From NCBI GenBank assembly GCA_903936705.1, contig CAIZWN010000020.1, positions 1-64,000 of the forward strand: a stretch of DNA of 64,000 bases, in the 5' to 3' direction. The stretch's first letter is position 1; each line of letters opens with the position of its first letter. The notes under the pieces were generated by a model. It saw nothing but the letters and a program-made list of their open reading frames with translations, was not told the DNA's origin and made no database searches. A program made the translations under genes and the position numbers. Of this stretch, positions 45,860 to 55,137 are shown piece by piece. This stretch comes from an uncultured Myxococcales bacterium. GTDB lineage: Bacteria; Myxococcota_A; UBA9042; DTJE01.

Positions 45860-46363
45860 TCAGTTCGTCACGACAGTCAACTCGGACCATGCGAACGCGC
45901 CTCCACAACCAGAGTTGGCCGGGTCGGTAGAATCGGCCGCCGTCGCCGCAATCGCCTCGTCAATGGTCGCGGCATCGTACCTGGTCTGGCAGAAAAACAG
46001 CTTGCCGCCCGTGGTCACCCAGTCGAACCGGCTGAATTTGCCCGGAAAATACGCGTTCGACGGATCGTTCTGGCCAGCAGCCCACCGCGCAGCGTTGTCG
46101 AACTGCTCCAGGTGGAACGTGCTGGACTGCGGACCACTTCCATAGTCTGCGGTCTGCGTCCACATGTCGGCTGCAATCTCGTGCATGCCACCGTAGCCGT
46201 CTGTGTAGCTTCCCACTATTTCAAGTGTCTCTGCATACAGGTCGGTCTGAGAACCGTCCTTTCCATACCCGCCGCCGTCCGAGTCACACCCCGCCCCGGA
46301 CATCGTCAGCACCACAAAAGCCATGGCCCATGTAACAAGCGAACACCAGGCACCGAACCGCAT
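45860..46363 (-). CDS. Lipoprotein, first gene after the cobalamin riboswitch
   Basis: 167 aa from ATG 46363 (GGGAGG 6 nt upstream), lipobox Gly-Ala-Gly-Cys26, then a Gly/Asp-rich linker. The mature domain (about 45-165) alternates short strands: IVGSYTDGYGGMHEI, FDNAARWAAGQND, KFSRFDWV, LFFCQTRYDAATIDEA and an ending with SGCGGAFAW. Two Cys could bridge. I have the impression of a recurrent uncharacterised domain but cannot name it. Being first after the riboswitch makes it a candidate cobamide-binding surface protein. Confidence 0.72.
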   Translation of the reverse strand: MRFGAWCSLVTWAMAFVVLTMSGAGCDSDGGGYGKDGSQTDLYAETLEIVGSYTDGYGGMHEIAADMWTQTADYGSGPQSSTFHLEQFDNAARWAAGQNDPSNAYFPGKFSRFDWVTTGGKLFFCQTRYDAATIDEAIAATAADSTDPANSGCGGAFAWSELTVVTN

Positions 46364-46489
46364 GGCAATCCTCCCTGCCGCCATCCAGGCAGGAAGCATC
46401 GATCGTCCGTCCCTGTTGTCCGTCGCACGAGACGCGAGGCGATACGAGGGTCCGAACGCATCCGCTTCCTCCCGAAACAGCGTGCGCTA

Positions 46490-46680
46490 GCAGCTGACGC
46501 GCAGTGTCCTGACTCCCGGATCACCCTCCCCCAGGCCTTCCCGGCGCACCCGCGCCCGTGGTCACCCTGGGTTCGTCCCCGGTTACAGTTGCGGGGGCAG
46601 CGCCGGTTTCGCACCGGCTTCCTGCGACGTCGAACCGTTCGTCTTCTACCCTTTGCCACAAAAGCGGTCAACCTATCTTC
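46490..46680 (-). promoter_or_regulatory. Cobalamin riboswitch
   Basis: On the minus strand the core reads GAAGCCGGTGCGAAACCGG followed directly by CGCTGCCCCCGCAACTGTAA, the hallmark of the AdoCbl aptamer. GGGAAGGC and the B12-box-like GGGAGTCAGGACACTGCGCG follow near the 3' end (46500-46517 region). The order and spacing match the class. About 120 nt separate the aptamer from ATG 46363, room for an expression platform. Known members repress uptake or synthesis genes when cobalamin is abundant. The 432-bp gap 46364-46795 holds this and the promoters on both sides; I see no gene in it. Confidence 0.9.
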
Positions 46681-46795
46681 TTGCGCATCGATACGGCCGT
46701 AATCCCGCCCCTCACCATTTATTCATCTCTAAAGTTTTATTCCAGGGGTGCCGAACTTAATGGAGATTAACGCCCCAAGCGGGAATTGGAGGACG

Positions 46796-48790
46796 ATGAT
46801 GCGAAACAAAATCAACACATTGAGTGGCGCTGCACTGCTGGTGGCGATCACGTTGTCCGCTTGCACCCCCTTATCGGAATCGAATCCAGTACCCCAGGGC
46901 TCATACCAGTCGCCCGCCTGCGGCGGAACCGGCAACGACGTCCTGCTGTTGGTCGATACCTCGGCACGCATGGGCGAACCGTCCGGTTTCAAGCAGGGAA
47001 GCAAGTATCTGACGCGCGAGGAGCTTGTGGTCGATGCCCTCAAGCGGACCCTGCCCGACGTCAAGTCCGAAGTTGACTTCGGCCTGGTAACCTTCCCCTT
47101 CGTCAGCAAGAAGGATGGCGGAAACCAGAGTCTCTGCCCCGCGTCCTGCGACGTCAGCGACGTCATCGTCGAACCGGGAAGCCCGTACGGCTGGATCGTC
47201 TCCCGCCTCGAGGCCGTCGAGGTCGGCGGACGTGCGGCGTCGGCCCTGGCCCTGTCCAAGGCTCTTTCCTATTTCAGCGCTCAACCGGCGGCCGGTCGCT
47301 CGCGTTCAGTAGTTCTGTTCACCGCGGGGGACGACACGTGCAACGGCGACGTGATTGCAGCCATCGCCGCCCTGAAAGCGGTCGGCGTTACCACCACGGT
47401 AGTCTCGTTCGAGAATTCTGCCGACCAGGCTTTGCTGGGTCTCATGGCTTTCAATGGTGGAAAGGATTTCCCGGCTCCCCCTGCAACCGCGAAGTTCCTT
47501 CGCCCCGACTCCGGCCTTGAACTGGTCCAGGAAGCTCTGACAACAAACAATGCTATCGAGATTTGCGACGGCATCGACAACGATTGCGACGGCCTGACCG
47601 ACGAAGGTTTTGATGCCGACGGCGACGGGTTGGCATCCTGCATGGGCGACTGCAACGACCATAACCCCTTCATCTATCCCGGAGCAACCGAGGGCGGCCA
47701 CCCCGACACCTTCGCCGCAGCCAGGGTCGTCTCGTTCTACCAGGGCACGACAAAGGCTGGCGGCCTGGTGAACCTGTCCTCCTCGAATCCGGCCGAAGCG
47801 CTCGATTTCGACGCGCAAAACGATAATGGCGTCTTCTTCTCCCTGGGTTTCGACGGCTACATCGAGGTGGAATTCGACTGCCCGCTGAGGAACGGGGCTG
47901 GAGCCGACCTGCGCGTCTACGAGAAGACCTTCGTTGGCAACAATGCCTATGCCACCGAGACCGCGGATGTCTACGCCTTCGATACGATTTCGAAGTCCTG
48001 GGTCAAGCTGGGCCAGGCCTCGAACCTGCCAGTCGCCGCCAGGCCGAACGTGGCCAACGATTTCGACCTTGGTTCGGTCCTGTTGGCCAACCGGATCCGC
48101 ATCGTGAACACGACGCCCCTTTCCGGGGCCGAATCAGCGAACGACGGCTTTGATCTCAACGGGATCTACTCGCTGCACGCGTGCGGCGACTGCGACGGCC
48201 TCGACAACGACTGCGACGGCGAGACGGACGAGGGATACAACGTCGGTCAGGCATGCCAGCAGACCGTTGGCCAGGCGTGCCAGGTCCCCGGGACCATGGT
48301 TTGCGACGCCGCGACGCGCCTTGGCTTCTGCCAGGCCTCCGGCAGCACCGTCAATCTGGTTGACGAGGTGTGCGACGGCAAGGACAACGACTGCGACGGC
48401 CGGATCGACGAGGACCTTACCCAGGCTTGCAACTCGGCATGCGGCACGGGTCACAAGGCCTGCGCAGCGGGCGTCTGGGGAGAATGCGTACTCGACAAGC
48501 CCAACCCCGAACTGTGCAACGGCCTGGACGACAACTGCGATGGCCGGGTGGACGAGGGCTTTGACGTCGGAGCAACATGCACCGTCGGTCTGAATGCCTG
48601 CGCCATCACCGGAACAAAGGTCTGCTCGGCTGATGGCCTGGAAGCGGAATGCAATGCACAGGGCGCGGCTTCCGGCAGCCCCGAGCGCTGCAACGGCCTG
48701 GACGATGATTGCGACGGCGTGATCGACAACGGCAAGGGCCTCTGCTCCAGCGGCCAGACCTGCTACAAGGGCCAGTGCGTCTACGACTAG
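46796..48790 (+). CDS. MopE-like vWA lipoprotein with five metal-binding repeats
   Basis: 664 aa from ATG 46796 (GGAGGA upstream; a second ATG follows at once), lipobox Leu-Ser-Ala-Cys. Residues about 45-250 are a von Willebrand A domain, but its metal site reads Asp-Thr-Ser-Ala-Arg rather than Asp-x-Ser-x-Ser. A LIC_13355-like beta-sandwich occupies about 285-430. Five repeats of the DxDCDGxxDEG type (CDGIDNDCDG, CDGLDNDCDG and so on) occur between about 260 and 650, with Cys pairs between them. These match the MopE-type calcium/copper-binding motif family. A surface protein is likely. It is divergent from the riboswitch unit and not under the riboswitch. Confidence 0.82.
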   Translation: MMRNKINTLSGAALLVAITLSACTPLSESNPVPQGSYQSPACGGTGNDVLLLVDTSARMGEPSGFKQGSKYLTREELVVDALKRTLPDVKSEVDFGLVTFPFVSKKDGGNQSLCPASCDVSDVIVEPGSPYGWIVSRLEAVEVGGRAASALALSKALSYFSAQPAAGRSRSVVLFTAGDDTCNGDVIAAIAALKAVGVTTTVVSFENSADQALLGLMAFNGGKDFPAPPATAKFLRPDSGLELVQEALTTNNAIEICDGIDNDCDGLTDEGFDADGDGLASCMGDCNDHNPFIYPGATEGGHPDTFAAARVVSFYQGTTKAGGLVNLSSSNPAEALDFDAQNDNGVFFSLGFDGYIEVEFDCPLRNGAGADLRVYEKTFVGNNAYATETADVYAFDTISKSWVKLGQASNLPVAARPNVANDFDLGSVLLANRIRIVNTTPLSGAESANDGFDLNGIYSLHACGDCDGLDNDCDGETDEGYNVGQACQQTVGQACQVPGTMVCDAATRLGFCQASGSTVNLVDEVCDGKDNDCDGRIDEDLTQACNSACGTGHKACAAGVWGECVLDKPNPELCNGLDDNCDGRVDEGFDVGATCTVGLNACAITGTKVCSADGLEAECNAQGAASGSPERCNGLDDDCDGVIDNGKGLCSSGQTCYKGQCVYD

Positions 48791-48834
48791 AGTTCGGCCG
48801 GGGTCCGGCAACGGCCCCCTTCCTGAATGGTTCC

Positions 48835-48876
48835 TCCCAATCCCAATCCCAATCCCAATCCCAATCCCAATCCCGA
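48835..48876. repeat. TCCCAA hexanucleotide repeat
   Basis: Six perfect TCCCAA units (48835-48870) are followed by one TCCCGA, in the 239-bp gap between two convergent genes. It lies outside both coding frames. The rest of the gap holds a GGCCG/CGGCC hairpin near 48797-48817 that could end the MopE-like transcript, although no T-run follows it. Confidence 0.85.
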
Positions 48877-49029
48877 TACCTGCCGGTAGCCAATATTCCG
48901 TCCATACTGAAATCGTGGTGCTTTTCAGGTCTGACACGATCGAACTTGGTTCAGGGTCCTCTTGTCGGGATGCTTGCCAAACTGCCAGTGGGTTTTCCAG
49001 AAACTGAGAGAGGCGTTTCCCGACGACGT

Positions 49030-50511
49030 TCAGAACTTGTACATCAGGGAAACCGAGATCATGTGGTAGCTGGCGAAGTAGTTGCCAGCATTCGCGGGCG
49101 CGGAGGGCTTGCCAAGGTAGTTCGCGTTGCAACTGAAGGTGTCGGTGTAGGGGGCCTTGCACGGGCTGCCAGGCACCTGCTGGTATGAACGCGATTCCGA
49201 TTCCGTCACGGTAACGGGCATCGAGAAGAGGTAACTGTACGACGCCGACAGGTCGAACCCGTACCAGGACAGCGAGAATCCGGCGCTGGGTCCCAGGCGG
49301 GCGCCTGGAGCCGTGTCGATGTACGCGTATGCGTCAGGCGTCGCCCCGGTTTCGTAGTAGAAGCCTCCCCGCAGCGTAAAGTGGGTCGGGACGACGTTCC
49401 AGTCGCCGCCCAGCCGCAGGCTGAACGTGTCCTTCCAGTTTCGCGGAACCTTGATGGTCCCGATCGGGATGTTCTGCCCCAGCACCACAGACACCAGACC
49501 GGCGCCGTCCAGGGTGAAGGCATCGACCATCGACCACGCCTCGTAGCCAAGGTCCAGTTCGATGTCGCCCAGTTCCCGGCCCCCCTTGTCCGTAAAGACA
49601 TAGCGAGCACCCAGGCGCAGCTTGGGCGGCAGCGTGAACGAGAACGTCACGGTATCGTCTGGCCGGCCGTTGCGCATCAGTTGCGGCGCCTTGTCCAGCT
49701 TCAGGTTCAGGGCCTCGATCCCCAGGTGCGACTTGGCGTGGAACGTCACCGGGACCAGTCGGGCCGAGGTGGCGAGTTCCAGGCCTGGGATGGGGCGGTA
49801 CCACAGGCCGAGGATCGCGGTCGCGTTGACGTGGTCCGCGCCGGACACCTTCGAGAGGATATCGAACCGGCTGGACTCGGGTTCGACCGTGCGTGCCGAG
49901 GTGTCCCCGTTGATGACCAGGTTGAACTTGATGCTTTGCAGATCCACCCACTGCAGGGTCACCCCGATCCCGAAGATGTCCTTGTATTTCCAGGACACGG
50001 CGGCGTTGTAGTAAAGGATCGACACGGTGCGCGAAACCAGCATGTACTTTTGCGGGCCGTCCAGCGGAAACCGCTGGCTCATGGTCCCGGGCGGGGCGTC
50101 GACGCTGATCCCGAACCCCCAGTCCTTCAAGTTGAAATCGGTGGTGACGGCGATGATCGGACCCAGGTACTGGTTCGGGATCTCATTCTTAACTGGCTTG
50201 AACGTCAGGAACCGTGGCACTCCGTGGAGGGCCTCGCTCCAGTCCAGCGTCCGAGCACGACGATACTCCTCGCTGCCGGCGATGAAGCGGTTGCCCAGCA
50301 TAATGCGCGTGCCCCGCATCCGCGACAGGCCGGCAGGGTTGACGTCGATGGCGGTCGGGTCGTCGGCGCGGACCGTGAATGCGCCAGCGCGTCCTGCCGC
50401 CCGCGCACCCTGATCCCCGATCTCGAAACCACCTGCCGCGGCCCCGGCTGGCCACAGGGCCCAGGACACGGCCAGCACCAGACCGATCCGCATGGCGAAG
50501 GTCGCCTTCAT
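49030..50511 (-). CDS. OmpP1/FadL family outer-membrane transporter
   Basis: 493 aa with a signal peptide (residues 1-26, Ala-Ala-Ala), then GGFEIGDQGARAAGRAGAFTVRADDPTAIDVNPAGL, the N-terminal hatch signature of FadL proteins (residues 27 on). The rest is a barrel of amphipathic strands ending in Phe. FadL proteins take up long-chain fatty acids or hydrophobic compounds across the outer membrane. The gene follows a Cys-rich lipoprotein gene by 12 bp on the same strand, so the pair should be co-expressed and may cooperate at the membrane. Confidence 0.9.
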   Translation of the reverse strand: MKATFAMRIGLVLAVSWALWPAGAAAGGFEIGDQGARAAGRAGAFTVRADDPTAIDVNPAGLSRMRGTRIMLGNRFIAGSEEYRRARTLDWSEALHGVPRFLTFKPVKNEIPNQYLGPIIAVTTDFNLKDWGFGISVDAPPGTMSQRFPLDGPQKYMLVSRTVSILYYNAAVSWKYKDIFGIGVTLQWVDLQSIKFNLVINGDTSARTVEPESSRFDILSKVSGADHVNATAILGLWYRPIPGLELATSARLVPVTFHAKSHLGIEALNLKLDKAPQLMRNGRPDDTVTFSFTLPPKLRLGARYVFTDKGGRELGDIELDLGYEAWSMVDAFTLDGAGLVSVVLGQNIPIGTIKVPRNWKDTFSLRLGGDWNVVPTHFTLRGGFYYETGATPDAYAYIDTAPGARLGPSAGFSLSWYGFDLSASYSYLFSMPVTVTESESRSYQQVPGSPCKAPYTDTFSCNANYLGKPSAPANAGNYFASYHMISVSLMYKF

Positions 50512-50523
50512 GACGCACCTCCG

Positions 50524-51468
50524 TCAGTGTTTGGAACAGTCGTCCGATGCCACATGGTTGAACTTCGCATCGGGGATCATCGCGGCGTCGAAGAACGCCT
50601 GCACGAAGTACCCCGGAGTGCCCTCAGGCGTCAGGCAGCCGGGCGCCAGTTCAAAGGACCGGATGATGCTGCCGAACGACAACCAGGTCTCCCCGCAGGC
50701 CGTCTGGCAGGACGCGTCCAAGGCGTCTGGTGCGTACGTCGCCCCAGGCCCCCCTTCCCAGGCGCAGGTCCCGGGCGCGCCCATGCACATGCAGATGCGG
50801 TCTGCGGCATCGACCGTGATGCAGCCCAGCAGGAAGCCGTTGCGTATCTCGGTGCAGTCGTCGTTGAACGACGAACGGATGGTCATGTTGCTGATCGGGA
50901 TGTTGTTGGCTGGCTGGTTGTCCGGGGCACAGATCAGGGGTGCATCCTTCGGGCCCGAATGGAAGTACAGCGACGTGGGGGAGGTGCTCTTGAACTCGCA
51001 TTGCGTGCCGTGGTAGGGCGCCATCTTGACGTCCAGGCTGAGCTTGTCCAGCAGGCAGTACTCCTCCACCGCATTTGCTATCACTGGGTCGTCTTCCGCC
51101 GGCGGCATAACGTAGGGCATCTTGGGGACGCGCCAGCCCGGCCCCAACGTCAACGACAGGCTCTCGAACGCGGTCCCGGTCCCGCCGACAGCGTCGTCCA
51201 CGATGATCAGGACGTTGAGAATGTTGTTCCTCACGTCGCCCTGCCACAGCACGTTGAGGATCTGTGCGAAGGCGTCGGGCTCGTCGATCTCCAACCGCGT
51301 GACCCGGTAGACGCGGCCCTTCATGGCAGCAGCGTCACACTTCGTGCAGGTGCCGTTGCCGTCACCCCCCTGGATATTGATCGTCACCTCGGGGAACGGC
51401 GGTTCTTCGACCTTCACGCAAGCTACGGCCAGTGCCATCACGAGTACGAATCCCAAGAACGTCCGCAT
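50524..51468 (-). CDS. Cys-rich lipoprotein partnering a FadL porin
   Basis: 314 aa from ATG 51468 (AAAGGAG 5 nt upstream), lipobox Ala-Val-Ala-Cys17. The mature protein has about a dozen Cys, clustered after residue 195 (CMCMGAPGTC, CQTACGETW, DDC), suggesting disulfides. The rest alternates strands (VYRVTRLEIDEPDAFAQIL, ILNVLIIVDDAVGG). I do not recognise a family. It lies 12 bp upstream of the FadL gene, so the two may form one envelope module. Confidence 0.75.
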   Translation of the reverse strand: MRTFLGFVLVMALAVACVKVEEPPFPEVTINIQGGDGNGTCTKCDAAAMKGRVYRVTRLEIDEPDAFAQILNVLWQGDVRNNILNVLIIVDDAVGGTGTAFESLSLTLGPGWRVPKMPYVMPPAEDDPVIANAVEEYCLLDKLSLDVKMAPYHGTQCEFKSTSPTSLYFHSGPKDAPLICAPDNQPANNIPISNMTIRSSFNDDCTEIRNGFLLGCITVDAADRICMCMGAPGTCAWEGGPGATYAPDALDASCQTACGETWLSFGSIIRSFELAPGCLTPEGTPGYFVQAFFDAAMIPDAKFNHVASDDCSKH

Positions 51469-51536
51469 ATGGACTCCTTTACGCATTTCCATGGCACCGG
51501 TTCGCCGGACCTGGGGGAACCGGACCGTGCGTGACT

Positions 51537-51833
51537 CTAGCGGAGGCTTCGGACGCCCGTCAATGGGCGGTTTGGAATGGATCTTCCACATGCGCGAGGC
51601 GCAAATCGAGCGGGGAAATCACAACGTTTCCGATATGAACCCGAAGTAGCGGCCAGACCAGTAGGCCAGCAAATGGCTTCTTCTGCCGCCTGGATGGCCT
51701 CGCGGACGTCGGAATTCACATCGACAACGTCGGCTGCATCCGGAACAACCTCGGCCTGATCCGGCGCAACGTCGGCCAAGTCGGCCGCAGCATCAGCCCC
51801 TGTTGAACCGCAACAACCCAACCTGTCGCGCAA
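51537..51833 (-). pseudogene. Relic of a lipoprotein gene
   Basis: In this frame the minus strand encodes GCCGSTGADAAADLADVAPD and continues with an Ala/Asp/Val-rich linker like those of the intact lipoproteins here, then decays into low-complexity sequence. The signal peptide is missing in frame: the ATG near 51855 opens a different frame (MTRTSFARQ) that would need a shift to join. The 435-bp gap 51469-51903 holds only this relic and the ribosome site of the next gene. Confidence 0.35.
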
Positions 51834-51903
51834 ACGACGTTCTCGTCATCCCGTATGGACAGACCTTGAAGGTTGTCACAGGATTCGGACCCGGAGGTGT
51901 CGC

Positions 51904-54900
51904 ATGAAGGCCCGTTGGTCCCTGTCGATCCTGGTCACTATGGCTGCTGCGTGCGGCAGTTCCTCAGGGCGCGGACCCGAGGACGCCGCGGTCGCACAGG
52001 ATGTGGCCGACGCAACCGATGCAACCCCGGACGCCCCGCCATTGCGAAAGTTGCCGTTCGCTGCCTGGCAGGACCTGCGAGAAGCCCTGCGATCGAGCCC
52101 CGACCATCTGGCAGCGCGGGCCGACGAGGTGGTGGCTGCGAAGGATGCCCAGCGGATCTACGCCTTCGTCAGGGACCTGATCGCTGCACATCCGGCGCGC
52201 GCCAAGGACTTCGGTCTGGGCGCGGATCGCGAGGCTGTCTGGGGTCCGGCGATGACACTGCGTTCCGGGACGGGGACCCCGCGTGAAAAGGTCGAACTGC
52301 TGGCGGACTTGTACCATCGTGCCGGATTTGAGGCAGACGTCTGGAGCGGCGACAACGCCCTGTCGCCGGATCTCCGGCGCGCGTGCCTGTTTGCCAAGCC
52401 GATACCGGATTTCGCGCCAGGGAACCGGGATGCGATCGATACCTGGCGCAAGGAACTTGGAGGAGGAGTACTGCCGACGCCACTGGCTACGATCGATAAG
52501 GACGCCACCGACAGCCTGGCCCTGGCGGCTAGAATTGAGGCTTTGCTGCCGCCTACCGCTGTGGCGCAACCACTGGACCTTTCGGGCTTCGATACGATGC
52601 CTTTTGTGCGCGTGGTCGTGGACGGCCAGGAGAAGTTCGCGAATCCCCTGCCGCCCGACGGAGTATTCGGCGAAACGTACACCACAGGGACCACTGGGCC
52701 GGCACCGTCCGCCACCGGCGCACAGGACGAATTGCACGTCGCCTTGTCGTACGCCACCGCCGATGAACCCGGGACGCTGAAACCGCTGATTGAAGGCGAC
52801 TGGGCCCTGGCCGACCTTGCCGGACGGCGCCTCAGGGTCCAGATGGTACCGACCGAGGACATCGACACCCTGGCGCTGATGCCGATCGACTCGGTGCGAT
52901 CCTTTTTTCCGGTTCTGGCCCTGGACGCCCCCGGGCTGGAACCTGATGAAATCGCGTCGCATTCCATCGCCGGCACCTCCGCAGTGACCCTTGCCGGGCA
53001 ACTGATCACCGTCGACGCAACAGGGACCTTGACGGTTGACGGCGAGCCAGTGGCTAACGGGACCGCCGACCCCGCTACGCTGGCCTCGGTCGCGTCAATC
53101 GAGGTCGCCGCCGACCCTGTCGCATTCCCGCGGATCAGGCTGCAGGCGCTTGTTCGGGACGCTGGCGGAAACATGGTCTCGGGCCTGGGCGCTTCTGCGT
53201 TCCGGGTTCAGGACGAGGGCGAGGGCCGGGGATTCGTCATGGACCGGAACCGCGCTCCCGGACCACGAGTCCTGATCCTGCTGGACGTTTCGGACAGCAT
53301 TCCACTGGAGTTTCGCGAGCAGGCCGGGGTCTACGCCCAGGACCTGGCGACGGCCATCCTGACAGACCACCCGAATGCGCTGTTCCGCGTGGCAGCGGTT
53401 GCGTTCGGGGCCGCTGCCGCGGGGGAGTGGACCGCAGACCCATCGGAAGTAAAGGCGCAGGCCGATATGGCTCCGGGTGCCGCTTCTGACCTCTGGGCAG
53501 CCCTCGCCGAAGCCGGCGATCTTGGAGGCACTGTTATCGTGTACACGACGGACGGGGACCCGGACACGCCGGACACGCCGGAAGAAAAGTTGCGCATCGC
53601 CCACGGACCACCCGTGGTGGTAGTGGGAGTAGGGACGGTAGTTCCGGCAACGCTGGCCGAGATGGCCGCGTTGAGCGGTGGCACCCTGGCAATGGCAACC
53701 CAGCCGTCCGATGTGGCAACGGCCACGCTGACCTTCCTGGGCAAGCAGGTCGTCGATCCGTATCGCCTGGCGTACCAGGCTCCAACCGGTGCTACGAATG
53801 TGCGACATGTATCGATGAAAACATCGGATGGACGCGTCGAGGGCACCGCCACATACACGGTTCCAGACCCGGCCATGCGGCTGCCGGAACCTGCGATAAC
53901 CGGCCTGTACCTGACAGTCGATTGGGGCATCCAGTCAGTGACACGCACGCTGGCCGGGTTCGACCGTGCCCCAGGAACGACACCTTCGGCCACCGCTGCC
54001 TTGGAGGTCCAGGAGGCGATGTTCGGAACGGCTATCTTGTCAGTCGAGGGCGGCGCGCCGACACTGGCCGCCCGTCTGGACGACGTCCTGGCTGCCAAGT
54101 TGGCCCTGGAACCCCTTTGGGACGCGGCCGTATCGGGGGATACCGATGCGATCCGGGCAGCCCTGATAACGCCCATCGCAACCGTATCGGCTGACCTGGC
54201 GGGCATCGCGGCGCCGCTGGCCGCAGCCGACTCCACCGAGCCGACCTACGAAACGGGGCCACGCCTGGTCCTGTTGACCGTGCGACCGGAATTCGGGATC
54301 GGGCGCACTCGCCGGATTGACGTCCTTCCCCTGGCAGGGTTTGCGACGATTTCCGTGGATCCTGCACGGGCACTGCGACGCACGCTGGAAGCAACGGCGC
54401 GCCTGGCAGTGATGGAACAGGCACTGTTCACTACCAGCACCGCATCACTGCTGGAAGGCGCCGACCTGGCACTGCTGAACCCGTACGACAACATCTCGGT
54501 AGTGGCCCCCGGACTGGACGGCGCTGCACGGTCGAAATGGGAGTTCGTCATGGATCGCTACTGGGACGAATACCGCATCGTCCCAACGTCGGGCACCCCG
54601 GTTGCATTCTATTCCGTGGACCCCGAAACAGGCCGGATGATCGCGGTGCTACCGGACGGGTCGGGCGGCGGGTCGGCCACCGACGACATCCAGAAAGCAC
54701 TGAATGGTGGCAGCAGGGGTCTGGCCGCATTGTCGGTCCTGGGCAGCATGGCCGGCGGAGGCTTCGGCCTGGGCGGCTTCATCGCACTGCAAAAAGCCAT
54801 CCTGAAGGCGATCCTGCGCGAGGCGGCTGCGGTCGAGGCCCTGGATGCCACTGGACTTGCAGACGATCTGGGAAAGATCGCCCGTGACGCGGGGTGCGAC

Positions 54901-55008
54901 CTGGCCAAGGAGGCGGTGGGCGCCAAGTTTGCGCCGTTCGGAAAGGCCAACGATGCCGATGCAGTGGTCGAGGCCGCCACTGGAAGCGGCCTGATGAACT
55001 GCTTCTGA
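51904..55008 (+). CDS. Large vWA lipoprotein with transglutaminase-like N-terminus
   Basis: 1034 aa from ATG 51904 (CGGAGG 6 nt upstream), lipobox Ala-Ala-Ala-Cys17 and an Asp/Ala linker. Residues about 110-160 (SGTGTPREKVELLADLYHRAGFEADVW) recall transglutaminase-like domains, but the catalytic Cys is absent. A vWA domain runs from about 455 to 600 with an intact metal site Asp-Val-Ser-Asp-Ser. The C-terminal region (700-1030) ends in a hydrophobic Gly/Ala-rich helical stretch (ALSVLGSMAGGGFGLGGFIAL). It probably binds proteins or polymers at the envelope. No operon partner is seen. Confidence 0.72.
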   Translation: MKARWSLSILVTMAAACGSSSGRGPEDAAVAQDVADATDATPDAPPLRKLPFAAWQDLREALRSSPDHLAARADEVVAAKDAQRIYAFVRDLIAAHPARAKDFGLGADREAVWGPAMTLRSGTGTPREKVELLADLYHRAGFEADVWSGDNALSPDLRRACLFAKPIPDFAPGNRDAIDTWRKELGGGVLPTPLATIDKDATDSLALAARIEALLPPTAVAQPLDLSGFDTMPFVRVVVDGQEKFANPLPPDGVFGETYTTGTTGPAPSATGAQDELHVALSYATADEPGTLKPLIEGDWALADLAGRRLRVQMVPTEDIDTLALMPIDSVRSFFPVLALDAPGLEPDEIASHSIAGTSAVTLAGQLITVDATGTLTVDGEPVANGTADPATLASVASIEVAADPVAFPRIRLQALVRDAGGNMVSGLGASAFRVQDEGEGRGFVMDRNRAPGPRVLILLDVSDSIPLEFREQAGVYAQDLATAILTDHPNALFRVAAVAFGAAAAGEWTADPSEVKAQADMAPGAASDLWAALAEAGDLGGTVIVYTTDGDPDTPDTPEEKLRIAHGPPVVVVGVGTVVPATLAEMAALSGGTLAMATQPSDVATATLTFLGKQVVDPYRLAYQAPTGATNVRHVSMKTSDGRVEGTATYTVPDPAMRLPEPAITGLYLTVDWGIQSVTRTLAGFDRAPGTTPSATAALEVQEAMFGTAILSVEGGAPTLAARLDDVLAAKLALEPLWDAAVSGDTDAIRAALITPIATVSADLAGIAAPLAAADSTEPTYETGPRLVLLTVRPEFGIGRTRRIDVLPLAGFATISVDPARALRRTLEATARLAVMEQALFTTSTASLLEGADLALLNPYDNISVVAPGLDGAARSKWEFVMDRYWDEYRIVPTSGTPVAFYSVDPETGRMIAVLPDGSGGGSATDDIQKALNGGSRGLAALSVLGSMAGGGFGLGGFIALQKAILKAILREAAAVEALDATGLADDLGKIARDAGCDLAKEAVGAKFAPFGKANDADAVVEAATGSGLMNCF

Positions 55009-55137
55009 TTAAACCGCTCCGAATCCCGAAGCCGGCTGCAATACTTCCACGTCTTGGAATCTTCTGCCGTTGCCCCGGTCACACCCGCAAGCGCCTTATG
55101 GAAAATGCCGGGTAGATGGGCCTGGAAGCAGGGTGGG

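Noticed and set aside
48134-49162. Minus-strand frame with a Gly-Ile repeat
   Set aside because: The repeat is the translation of the TCCCAA tract, and the rest is antisense to the MopE-like gene.
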